A stretch of DNA of 64,000 bases from Zygnema cylindricum (Eukaryota > Streptophyta > Zygnematophyceae > Zygnematales > Zygnemataceae), in contig JBBHKE010000967.1 of the NCBI GenBank assembly GCA_037447655.1, positions 322,802 through 386,801 of the forward strand, in the 5' to 3' direction. The notes under the pieces were generated by a model, which saw only the letters and a list, made by a program, of their open reading frames with translations, did no database searches and was not told the origin of the DNA. Both the position numbers and the translations under genes were made by a program. Positions 10,596-20,957 of this stretch are shown here, one piece after another. The stretch's first letter is position 1; every line of letters starts with the position of its first letter.

Positions 10596-11782
10596 TGTTG
10601 TCCATAGCCAATTTCAGCCATGGATTTACCCTGGGAAGCACCACAGACTACCCAAAAACAGCCTACTTTGAATAAACACAGAATTCTACAGAAATATCAA
10701 AACACGCTGAAACTAAAAAAACAAAATATTTTCTAGGCTAAAAAATAACCTTACAAAGTTTCAGACAAAAATAATAAACAGAAAGATCACATCATCTGGT
10801 CAAAGTTGCAGAAAATCAGTCTGCCAGAACTTTGATAAAACCGGCCAACTTCACAATGAAGTAAAACAAAGACCAAGAACATAATAAGCCTGAAAATCTG
10901 TGACAATATTAAAAATACAAAGAGGAACGCACATACAGAATTTCAGATAATTCTGCCAACAGATCTGAGAGCAATCCTCAGATAAAATTACCAAAAATGT
11001 CCATAAACAGTTTTTGGTCCAAGAAGTTCCTAAGTCCTAAAATGACTAAGTCCTACAAATATATACAAGAGCTTTCTGCTGAATGTACGGAGGCATATCA
11101 GCCGTACGCTATCTACCAGCTACCTCTATTAATGTTGGTATACCCGAATACTTCAAGGTATGTCAAAGTGAGTAAATATGCATTAACAATTAATTCACAA
11201 AAAGACAAATCAATGTTCAACCAAATATTTACATCGACGCTTCCGTAAAATCCGCGTATTGAGTATCAACTTGATTAGTCGCTTGAGGACGAAACCATGT
11301 CATGAACCGACATCACATACGTACGATCCACTTGATACCACATCATCAAAAATGTAATCCTTTGGAAATATCGGCGGACGCCGTCCGCCCTCCAAATGTA
11401 CCACGGACCACTTGCCGAAATTAAACCGTACCTTCAAAATCTTTTCTGTACCGAACCAACGTCCTTTGCAATAAATACGCCTCTCGCAAATAAAGTACAC
11501 TTGTCCAAATAAGACGCTCCGTACCGACGGCGTACATATTCAACATTCAGTACATTTTACATCGGATCGCTTCGCTATCCGCCGTCCATTTGCAAACGTA
11601 TTCCAAGCCACTCAATTACTCCCTTTAATTTCAATCGTACAATTACTCCCCCAATCCAGAAATTCATTCGAACCTCCATTTGTACCACCACATTATTTCC
11701 GGTAATAATCTACGCACGAACCGTCGCGTTCGCACAAAATGTGGCGTAAGTACGAAACTAACATTTCAAAAACAACAATTAT
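10591..11782 (-). mobile_element. Family 6 solo LTR inserted in copy 1b, with TSDs
   Basis: The LTR spans 10596-11777 (TGTTGTCC... to ...AAAAACAACA on the plus strand). It is flanked by GTTAT (10591-10595) and ATTAT (11778-11782), a 5-bp duplication with one mismatch. Removing it restores the copy 1b frame from the KDVI segment into LVKHLVVMDEGKS. The end CAAAAACAACA and the ACTCCCCCAATCC block match the solo LTR at 27491-28772 in inverse orientation. No internal element sequence remains, so LTR-LTR recombination has probably removed it. Confidence 0.65.
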
Positions 11783-12094
11783 TCTAGTAAAACATTTAGT
11801 GGTAATGGATGAAGGAAAATCACTAGATCCATTGAAATATAACAATGTTGTGAAAATCAGAATTGTTCTATTTTTGAACTTGAAGGGAGAAACAAGTTTA
11901 CAAGAAGTGATTCACCAAGGTGAAGAACATCCCAAAAAAGAAGAAAAGAAAAGAGCACAAAGTGAAGAAATAATCTTAACTGACTCCGAAAAAAAAAGAG
12001 AATTTGAACGGGGAACGGAATCCGAGGAAAGGGGAGCATCCGAAAGAGGAACAGAATCGGAGGAAAGGAAAGAAGAGGAACGTATAGGAAGGAA
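11778..12094 (+). pseudogene. Copy 1b pol linker between integrase and RT
   Basis: The translation resumes with LVKHLVVMDEGKS, the conserved segment also found in copy 1c near 39180-39215 on the minus strand. It then becomes a highly charged Glu/Lys/Arg/Ser-rich tract containing the repeated word GTESEER. Such low-complexity spacers are usual between integrase and RT in copia Pol. It is cut at 12094 by a second solo LTR. Confidence 0.6.
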
Positions 12095-13337
12095 TCTAAA
12101 ATTCTATGGGCTCCATTGCCACACAGAATTTGGAGATCCAAAGAAGTTTATCTAGATAATGCCGACTCCAAGTTGATACAAACCCAAATGAATGACACCT
12201 TGACACTTAGAACCCAATAAAAGTTCACCCTTGTGAAAAGAAGACCTTCTGTGTGCTCAGTTTCACCACAGAATGCAAAGCTTGAACAACTGTTTTGGAC
12301 AATATTCCCCACTATGACTTTCGCACTGAATAAGTGCCACCCTGGCACGCAAAAACCTCTGACCGACTACACCCCTGTGTAGCCTAGACTCACCTGAGTG
12401 CGCAACAAAAAGATTCACTAAATTTGTTCACCCAAGCATTAAGTTATGGCTGGTCAAAGATGACCTTTATAGTTACAAGCTCTCTTAGAGAGAGGTATCT
12501 AAATATCACTAAGTCTTGGTCTTTTTACTCACGACTCCCTACTACTAAACCCTTGTCCAATAGGAACACTTTATAGTACAAGAAGGTACAATGGGCGATG
12601 TACTTATTGTACGGATATTATGCGACATAGTTTACAAGGTGACACCTGTCAAATCGAGAGCCATGGTTCCTCCTCCCATCTTCTCTGGTATCAAATAACG
12701 CGGCGCCACGTGGCACCGCGTGACGCTATCTCCGTATGCAGCCAAAAAGCTCACTTCGCGTGGCGGCTACAATGCTGACCGTCAGATCAAAACATTTTTT
12801 ATACGGTTTAGATTCGCGTGCATGCATGAATTGTTATTTTTCGTTAGTCTGGTGTTAATTAGCTGCTGCGTCAAGGTTTAAATACCTTTGAAACCCGATA
12901 TGTGTATCGTTTCGTTTAAGCCTTATTGGATAAAACATACCACTACAAATATTTCCATAGACCTTGGTTCATATCTGGTCTAGAGCAGCTTTCGGTTATT
13001 TGTTAGTTTGTTACAATTCTCTACTTCTACATTTATAAATACCTATTGTACCCTACGTATTTCATCGTTGACTCTAAGCTATAGGCTAAAGCTAACGGCT
13101 ATTAGAGGATGGTAGGTATCAGGATAAAATCTTGATATCCGCAATCCTATTTTGGTACAAACTGGAATTAGCCTATCCTCTTTATACAACCATGGCTTTA
13201 GCTCTCTGTGGTCTTCAGTGACTGCAACAAGTATGGGGACCGGAGAGAGTTGAGCGAGAAGCAAGCTGCCTTTGCTGACTTACTCTATTTATTTTTCCAA
13301 TACAGACCTAGTAAATACATAAATTTTAACCAAGGAT
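12090..13337 (-). mobile_element. Family 1-type solo LTR inserted in copy 1b, with TSDs
   Basis: The LTR spans about 12095-13332 in minus orientation. It is flanked by AGGAA (12090-12094) and AGGAT (13333-13337). Its plus-strand right end (CTAGTAAATACATAAATTTTAACCA) corresponds to the LTR start; the left end matches other family 1 LTR 3' ends (TTCTATGGGCTCC, CACAGAATTTGGAGATCC). The Pol frame continues beyond it with MPSIPALEFEGG. The terminal dinucleotide at 12095 is decayed (TC for TG). Confidence 0.55.
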
Positions 13338-15033
13338 GCCTTCTATACCGGCCTTAGAATTTGAAGGAGGAAGAAGGATGCGTAAAAGGTTGCAAGACAA
13401 ACAGGTAAACAATGAACTTATAAGAATGACACACCCAGATGAGCCTCAAACTTTTCAAAAGGTTATTAACTGTAAAGAGTGTGATAGATGGACAACAACA
13501 ACAAATGATGATATGAACTAAATTATGGAGGCTCAAACTTGGGAGTTGGTAGATTATCCTTCGGATAGAAAACCTCTTGGATGTAAATGGGTTTTTAAGT
13601 TAAAATTGAAACTTGATAACTCTATTGAGAGATTCAAGGCTCGATTAGTGGCAAAAGGGTACACACAAAAGGAGGGAATAGACTATGAGGAAACCTTTGC
13701 ACCAGTGGTGAGGTTTCCATCGGTTAGAATTTTGCTAGGTTTCGCCGCAACGCAAGACATGGAAGTACATCAGATGGATAATAAGACCGCCTTCCTCAAC
13801 GGAGAATTGGAGGAAGAGATCTTTATAAAGCAACCAAAAAGGTTTGTGGAGAAAGGGGAAGAGGGCAAGGTTTGCAGGTTAATTAAGTCCATTTATGGAC
13901 AAAAACAAGCGCAACGACAATGGAACATCAAGTTGGATGAGTTCCTTACCAAGTTGGGATTCATTAGAATCAACTTTGACCACTCCATTTACATGTCCGA
14001 AATGAGAATGAAGTCATTTATATTGCTGTTTATGTGGATGATATGTTGGTATTGAGTAAGTCTTTGGAATTGATCACAAAACTTAAGAGAGACTTGAGAA
14101 GTCAATTCGATATGAAAGACTTAGGGGAGGCAAAGTATATAATGGGAATTCAGATGGGTAGAGATAGGGAAAAGAGAATAATTAGATTAAATCAAAAAGA
14201 AGCAATAGGTAATATGTTTGAGAGATTTGGAATAGAGATGGCTAATGGATGTACAACTCCTATGCAGTGAAAAAAAATGAATGGAGAAAATGCTAAGCGG
14301 GGAGTGATTACATTAAATGATGAGATAAGTGAGGAAGAGAGAGAGTTTATGGAAAGAATTCTTTATCGACATGTCGTAGGCGGTCTCATATATTTTATGA
14401 ACTACATTGGGTTAGACATAGCTGCAGGGGCCGGAGTTTTGAGTTGATGTCTTAACAATCGAAGAAAGAGAGACCCGGAGGCACCTAAGAGAGTAATGAG
14501 GTATCTAATTGGGACTCGAGATTTATGGTTGCAACTTGGGGGGGGGGGGGGGGGGATACTGACATCACCACTTGGTGTTATGCTAGTTATGGTGATGTTC
14601 CTATCAAAAGATCTACATCTAGATATATATTGAAATTGGGGAGGATACTTGTTGTTGGAGTAGTAAACAACAAAAGGTCATTGCTCAGTCTACAATGGAG
14701 GCTGAATATATGGCTGGTTGTGCTGCGGTAAAAGAGTTGATGTGGGTGAAAAGTTTACTTCAAGAACTTAGATTTATATATAGTGGAATTGAAAATGTCT
14801 TCTGTTACAATCAAATTGCCATTGCTATTACGGCCAATCCAAAACCCCACTTTAAAGCAAAACACATGAAAATTAAGCAAAGCTTTGTTAGAGAAAAAAC
14901 TGAAAGTAAAAATTTCAAATTGATGTACAAACCCGATGGACATATGATAGCCGATATGATGACTAAATTTGTCCCGTCGCCTAAACTCATTTATTGTAGA
15001 AAAGGAAGTGGACTAGAGCTGAAAAGTGACTAG
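13333..15033 (+). pseudogene. Copy 1b reverse transcriptase and RNase H, frameshifted
   Basis: The RT begins with the copia motif WELVDYPSDRKPLGCKWVFK (about 13537-13596) and shows [20 protein letters not shown] and MDNKTAFLNGELEEEIF. A frameshift near 14015 moves the catalytic YVDD (about 14030-14041) to the next frame. A stop after TTPMQ, another near 14445 and an 18-base poly-G run (14538-14555) break the thumb/connection. The RNase H part (MEAEYMAGCAAVKELMWVKS, from 14695) runs to 15033. It is followed by a polypurine tract and only the first bases of the 3' LTR (TGTTG at about 15047). Confidence 0.8.
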
Positions 15034-15055
15034 GAATTAAGGTGAGTGTTGAAAA

Positions 15056-15887
15056 TGTTATTCTACGACCACCGGTGTAGGTGGAGGAGTAGAAGTAGCA
15101 GTAGAAGTAGACATGATACACTCTCAGAAGCTATCAAGAATCCTATCAAAAAGCTGATTCCAAGTGCTCTCCAAACACTTATATAAGTATCCAAATCTCA
15201 CAAAACTCTATCGCAATATAGAGAAGCATAAACACTTGACAACTCCCAAAGTTTGAGAAGAATTGACCTGACAACACTCAAGATATAATACTGAAAAGTT
15301 TCCCAAAAACTGTCTGCAGTTTACTACTTGGAAGTCTGGATACATAATGTGTTCTGAGTCCTAAATCTTATACTTGTGTAATACCGGCGATACCAGTGTA
15401 CTTCAGAGGTACGTCAAACCACCAAGTTAACACTAATCTATCAAGCAACCATTGAGCTACCACTAAGCTACCAGTGAGCTACCCACTAAGTTGACTAGAA
15501 TCGTATCTATCGCAGTTGCTCTGTGGTGTATAGAATCACTTTACAAATATCAAAAGCTGCGTTCTCCGATCGGATCGTATCAAATATAATCGCAATTGCA
15601 TTGTTTTAACTTCGTCGTTGCTGCTTTGTTCTGACTGTGTCGCAGCTGCGTTGCTGTATCGCATCTCCGTTGCTATATCGCAGCTGTGCTAATCAGTCTG
15701 TGTCGTAGCGTCGCTCCTGCGCTGCATTGTTTAAATAGCAGCTGCGTTGTTTTGTCTCCGTCGTAGTTGCGTTGTCCTGTACTACAATTAAGTGATGACT
15801 CATGTCCTTGTGAAACTTACGCTACAAACTAATACCTTTCTGCCATCACACTAACTTACTGAGACTTAAAGTTTTCCAAAATACACA
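15056..15887 (-). repeat. 3' LTR of family 4
   Basis: The LTR starts on the minus strand at 15887 (TGTGTATTTTGG), just after the polypurine tract AGTTTTAGGGGAG (15888-15900). It ends at 15056 with ...CGTAGAATAACA. It includes a U3 region (about 15560-15780) with GCAGCTGCG/TTGCT words and, at its end, an in-frame copy of the Gag start codon region (ATG at about 15113, minus). Confidence 0.7.
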
Positions 15888-16150
15888 CTCCCCTAAAACT
15901 TTAGACTCACTGTATCAGCGCAACTGCGATGTCGCACTTGGCGCAGCATGCAGCATAGCAGCGCAACATAGCAGCGCAACAAACCAACTAATCACTTGGT
16001 TCCACTGCATCCTAAGTTTGTTCTAGCGCAGCATGGTAGTATTGCAGTGGAGCAACTCATCTATTCACTCAATCCTACTACATCCCTACAATACTTTAGC
16101 TTGGGAGCAAGAAGAGCTTAGTAAGCATATCGACAACCATTCTTGCGTTT
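15888..16150 (-). other. Family 4 polypurine tract and 3' untranslated spacer
   Basis: Between the 3' LTR and the end of RNase H lie the polypurine tract (15888-15900) and an AGCGCAAC/GCAGCATAGCAGCGCAAC-rich stretch (about 15917-15985). That repeat is absent from the corresponding place in families 2 and 3. It looks like a local expansion of the same CAG-type words found in the LTR. Confidence 0.5.
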
Positions 16151-16159
16151 GGGAGATAG

Positions 16160-17590
16160 CATAATTTGATCGCCCTAGAGAAGACTTTTTCTCTTACAAA
16201 GTAATTTTACATCCATGTGCTTACTTTTAAAGTGGTGACTTGGGTAAGAGGCAATGGCAATGGCAGCCTGGTTATCACAGTAGATCACTTGTGGCCCAGC
16301 CTGCATGTATCCTAATTCTTGCAACATGGATTTCACCCATAAGAGTTCTTTGAGGGCCGAGCTTGTTGCCATATATTCTGACTCCATTGTCGATTGCGCT
16401 GTAATCTTTTGACGTTTGCTGCTCTAGCAGCACGTTAGGTTCCCAATTTGCAAAACGAATCCTGTGGTGGATTTTTTGGCTCGGCATGTCGCCATAACTT
16501 TCATCACTCCACGTTTGCAACTCCACCTCTCCTCCGCCTAGTGTGAGTTTGAGGTTTTTTGTTCCGGCCAAATATCTTAAGACTCTCCTTGTTGCATCAA
16601 AGTTAGATTTCCTTGGATTTTCCAGACTCTTGCTCAATACCCCGATTGCTGCAGTAATGTTAGGATGGGTACAGTTTATGAAATATATTAAGCTTCCCAC
16701 TATCTGTCTGTAAGGTATGTGTGTCATAGAATCATTCTCCACTTACTCTAAATACTCACTAACAAGGACACCTAGTTCCGTCTCTTCTCCCTCTAACTTC
16801 TGTCGATATTCTATTGGAGTTAGACATCCTTTTGCCCCCCGCATTCCATACTCATCTAACATGTTTCATAGCCTCTTTTTTGAGTCAATTTTTCTCTTTT
16901 TAAATCCCTTTCTGAATACCCAAAATGTACCTCACGAGATCTTTCATCTCGAATTATGAGTTTATAGCATTTTTGATTTTGTTTATTTCAGCCATTGATT
17001 TGCTAATTAATCGTAAATCATCTACGTACACCGCTATATACACTATCCCATTTTCACCCTTTAGTACGTAGTCAAAGTGATCAGAACTTATCCTTTGAAA
17101 TCCTAGGCTAGTCAAGAATTCATCAAGCTTCAGATTCCATTTCCTAGGGGCATGTTTTAGGCCATACAGAGATTTTAGCATCTTGCATACTAAGTGCTCT
17201 TTTCCTGGTTCTGCATACTTTTCAGAATGCTGCATGTAAATTGTCTCTTTTAGTTCTTTATGCAAAAATGTTGTCTTTACATCCATTTGATGTATTTCCA
17301 TATCCTTTATAGCAGTTAGGGACAACAAAATCCTAACTGTTGGAAATCTCACAACCGGAGAGAATGTTTCTTCAAAATCGATTCCTTCTTTTTGATTATA
17401 ACCCTTTGCCACAAGTCTGGCCTTATATCGTTCAATGGTGTTATCGAGATTGAACTTCACCTTGAATACCCATTTGCTGCCGATCGCTTTTCGGTTCAGA
17501 GGAAGTTCCACAAGCTCCCATGTTTAAGCCTCCATGATCGACTTCATTTCGTCGTTTGTTGCCTTGATCCATTGATTCCGCTCAGGTGTT
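16160..17590 (-). pseudogene. Family 4 reverse transcriptase-RNase H, broken
   Basis: The RT part (16954-17511) shows [40 protein letters not shown] and the catalytic YVDD in VYIAVYVDDLRLISK. A stop and frameshifts follow near 16950-16750. RNase H fragments are at 16275-16742 (PYRQIVGSLIYFINCTHPNI) and 16175-16387 (MESEYMATSSALKELLWVKS, DNQAAIAIA). Two frames are needed for the last 500 bp. The gene order and motifs are those of Copia Pol; it cannot make a functional enzyme as read. Confidence 0.8.
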
Positions 17591-17599
17591 GAGAAGGCC

Positions 17600-19291
17600 T
17601 CTTGGATGGTTAAGGGCTCCCTTGAGGTTGCCGAGTAGGCAATGTGAGACCTTGCTTGCAGGCGGCTGTTGGATCTTCTTACCCTCAAAAATTCTGAGGC
17701 TGAGATCGTCGGCTGCTTTACATTGCGTTGATTGCGCTGATTTTGCTGGTTACGATCCGTGGGTATCGACTACTTTTGGTCCGGTTGGAACTGAACTTGT
17801 TGAGGAACTCGGAGAGCGTCGCACTCCGGAGTCACCACCGGAGAATTTTGCATCTGCGGGACAATTTCTTGCATGCGATCTAAAATGACATACTCTTGTA
17901 TTTTTTTGCTGCTCTGTCATTTGAAATAAATCTATTGAGTGTAGTTCATCTTTGACAATGATATTCCGTGCTACAACTATTTTGTACCTTTTAAACAAAA
18001 AGATTTCTGTAACCTTTGGAGAGATCATCATATCCTAAAAGAAAACCCGGTAATCCCTTCGGTTCCATTTTCCATCTGTCCGTAGACGTGTCCAAGATAA
18101 AGCATTGACTACCAAAGACTTTGAAGTGGCTAACATCTGGTTAGCTACCTATCTAGATCTCGTAAGGAGTAGAGTCTACAAATCGCGATCCTATCCTATT
18201 TTTAATATAAACTGCACAATTTAGAGCCTCAACCCAAAATTTCGGATCCACATTTTTATCTGCAAGCATTGACTTGGAGCTCTCCGTGAGAGTTCTATTT
18301 AATCTTTCCGACACGTTATTTTGTTCTGGTGAATATGTAACAGTTAGTAGATGACTTATACCTTCCTCGAGTAAAAAAGTTTCAAATTCTTTCGACGTAT
18401 ATTCACCACCATTGTCCGGCTTGAGCTGCAAAATAGGTAAATCATGAAGTTTTTCAACATATGCTATATACTGTTTGAAGTGACCAAACACTTCACCCTT
18501 CTCTTTCATGAAGTAAACTTATGTAAACCTCGGGAAATCATCTGTGAAGGTGACCATATATTTCATTCCCTCGGCAGATGGAACCTTGGCAGGACCAAAA
18601 ACATTCGAATGAATAATTTGTAAAAGTTTTGTGGACCGATGCTCAGACTCTTTAGGAAATGGAAGTCTGTGGATTTTTCCCAAAGCGCTACCATACATAT
18701 TTTCACTGGCTGATCTGTGATTGATACACCCTCTATTTTTCCAGCAATGACCATTTTTCTCAAACTATCATAGTTTACATGGCCTAATCTCTTATGCCAC
18801 AACTCATCTGAATGCAAAACACCGGAGTACAGAACATCATTCTCCTTGGTATTAGCCATATCCATTCGATACATTTTGCTATTTTCTCTAGTACTTGTAA
18901 TCGCGACTTTGCCATTTTTGCTAACAACCTGTCTACCATTTTTCAAATTAACCTCAAAGCCCATAGTCTCTACCAAGGACGTAGAAAACAATTTTTTCTT
19001 AAAGTCAGGCACAAATAAGACATTGTGAAGAGTTCTCTCAGTTGCTTTGCCCTCCACATCCACTAGCAAAGACACATAACCCACAACACGAGTTTGAACA
19101 CTCATTCCACAAGCATTATAGATGTTTTTCTCCGGCGTTGTTTTCAGATTTTTGAAGATGGCTTTCCAGCACATGTGGGCTGACGCCCCCATATCCATTA
19201 TCCATCCAAGGTCCTTTGCGCCCTCCATCGTTGCTACCATAGCGAATAGATCCGTTTCATCCTCCGTAGAAAATGTCAAAGTCTCATCCAA
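17600..19291 (-). pseudogene. Family 4 protease-integrase, broken
   Basis: The protease motif is WIMDMGASAHMC (about 19170-19205), where Asp-Thr/Ser-Gly has become Asp-Met-Gly. The integrase HHCC finger begins ELWHKRLGHVNYDSLRKM (about 18755-18810). The catalytic core (18153-18509) keeps PDNGGEYTSKEF and EQNNVSERLNRT. A frameshift separates the two parts near 18540. The Pol spacer between integrase and RT, 17600-18150, is only weakly readable. Confidence 0.75.
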
Positions 19292-19299
19292 GAGTGATG

Positions 19300-20194
19300 A
19301 AGACGCTGAAAACAGTGCATTTCCACGAGGTGTAGACCCCGTGATGTTTTTGTAAAACTGACTTTGCTGCCATCCCGCCTGTATAAACCTTAATCGTTAG
19401 CATTTTAAGTTAAGGACAGAATTTGTATCCATGACCTCTCTCACTACAATAAAAACAAGCATTGTTGGATTGTCTATTCCCATCCTGATTAAACTATCTG
19501 AACTGATTAAACTGATTTCTTTGCTGATTAAACTGTCCTTTCCTCTCAAAGTCTAAATTAAAAGCCTCTACCTGCTCAACATTGAGAATATTAGTTGTAG
19601 CTTCCTCCTCTAGCAAAATATTGATGGCTAACTGTAAAGTCCAGCTAGTTTTATCTTTCTGTTTGAGCATATCAGATGCTCCTTTCATATTACGAGGGAG
19701 ACCCCTCATGAGCAATGATGCCTATTTAAACTGAGGAAACTCCCCACCTGCACAATCATGTGCATCTAAAAGAATGCGAAACTTGTTAGAATATTCAGCA
19801 ATTGTACCGATAGTGTATTTATAGTCCCAAATTTTTCCGGCCAAAAGGAGTTCTTCCTGGACATTAGCATTTTCATTATCATTTTTAAGAGATTTCTAGA
19901 TATCAATTGCTTTTTCATTTTTATCCGAGACATAGCTAAGTCCTCAGATATACAAAATTTCAGAATAGAACGAGCTTGCGTATTTTTCTTAGACCATGAC
20001 GGATCAGATTCATCCAGCGAACCATCCAATATATCCAAAAGATTGACATTTTCAAAATGTGTTTCCACCATATCCGCCCAGTAAACATACTTATCCCCGG
20101 AAAAGATAGGAATTCTTCATGACAGGCCCGTAACTTGTTGTTCTACGACCACCGGTGCAGATGGAGGAGCAGCAATAGTAGTAGAAGTAGACAT
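19300..20194 (-). pseudogene. Family 4 Gag, broken; starts within the 5' LTR
   Basis: The Gag ATG is at 20194, 58 bp before the LTR end (20136), so the Gag N-terminus is LTR-encoded. Fragments at 19766-20071 and 19494-19715 match Gag of families 2 and 3 (VETHFENVNLLDILDGSLDE, LLMRGLPRNMKGAS). A complete CCHC zinc knuckle, C-FY-C-SERG-H-GYKF-C, lies at about 19437-19480. Several stops separate the fragments. This is the only family of the 2/3/4 group whose knuckle cysteines are all intact. Confidence 0.7.
20125..20135 (-). promoter_or_regulatory. Decayed half-tRNA primer-binding site (family 4)
   Basis: AGTTACGGGCC on the minus strand follows the 5' LTR directly, in the place where families 2 and 3 have GGTTATGGGCC. 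It differs by two substitutions. Confidence 0.45.
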
Positions 20195-20957
20195 GATACA
20201 CTCTCAGAAGCTATGAAGAATCCTACCAAACAGTTAGTCTTAAGTGCTCACCAATTCTTATACAAGCATCCAAATCTCACAAAACTCTATCAGAATATAG
20301 AGTAGCATAAACACTGATAACTCCCAAAGTTATAGCACAATTGACCCGACAACACTAAAGATATAATACTCACAAGTTTCCCAAAAACTGTTTGCAGTTT
20401 TACTACTTGGAAGTTTGGATTCATAATATGTTATGAGTCCTAAGTATTATATTTGTGTTGAACTGGCAACACCAGTGTACTTGAGATGTACATCAAACCA
20501 CCAAGCTACCACTAATCTGTCAAGCTACCAGTGAGCTATCACTAAGCTACCACTGAGTTACCCACTAAGTTACCACTGAGTTCCCACTAAGTTGACTAGA
20601 ATCGTATTTATCGCAGTTGCTCTATCCTGTACAGAATCACATTAAGAATATCAGACGTTGCGTTGTCCGTACGGACCATATCAAATATAACCGTGGTTGC
20701 CTTATGTTGTCTGTGTTGCAACTTCGCTGCTGCGTTGCTCTGCTGCTGCGCTGCTTTGCTGGTGCGCTGCTCGGCTGTATAGCAGCTGCTCTGCTGTATA
20801 GCAGCTGCTTTGCTGTATTGCAGCTGCTCTGCTGTATACCAGCTGCGCTGCTGTGTTGTATAGCAACTGCGCTGCTCTGTCTGTATAGCAGCTGCGCTGC
20901 TTTGTCTGTAAAGCAGCTGCGCTGCTCTAAGAATGAAAGCTTTCCAAAAAGACAACA
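20136..20957 (-). repeat. 5' LTR of family 4 with CAGCTGC repeat array
   Basis: The ends are TGTTGTCTTTTTGG (minus, at 20957) and CGTAGAACAACA (ending 20136). Positions about 20690-20935 are an array of roughly 21-23-bp units built on TGCTGTATAGCAGCTGCTC, which keep creating the palindrome CAGCTG. The 3' LTR has a shorter, more diverged version, so the array length differs between the two LTRs. Confidence 0.7.

Larger units (their letters stand above)
15056..20957 (-). mobile_element. Copia element, family 4, two LTRs, degenerate
   Basis: The element has an 832-bp 3' LTR (15056-15887) and an 822-bp 5' LTR (20136-20957), with gag-protease-integrase-RT-RNase H in order on the minus strand. Both LTRs share the ATGATACACTCTCAGAAGCTAT and CATCCAAATCTCACAAAACTCTATC blocks. 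The order PR-IN-RT-RH defines Ty1/copia. The flanks differ: it joins copy 1b's 3' LTR start at 15055 and family 5's pol end at 20958. Only AAAA (15052-15055, 20958-20961) is shared, so a clean TSD is not established. Confidence 0.8.

Noticed and set aside
11739-12155. Stand-alone Glu-rich protein gene of 138 codons
   Set aside because: It is the Pol spacer of copia copy 1b bounded by two solo LTRs; the KHLVVMDEGKS segment is shared with copy 1c.
15560-15780. CRISPR-like or satellite array
   Set aside because: The repeats have no regular spacers, lie inside a retrotransposon LTR and match the second LTR of the same element.
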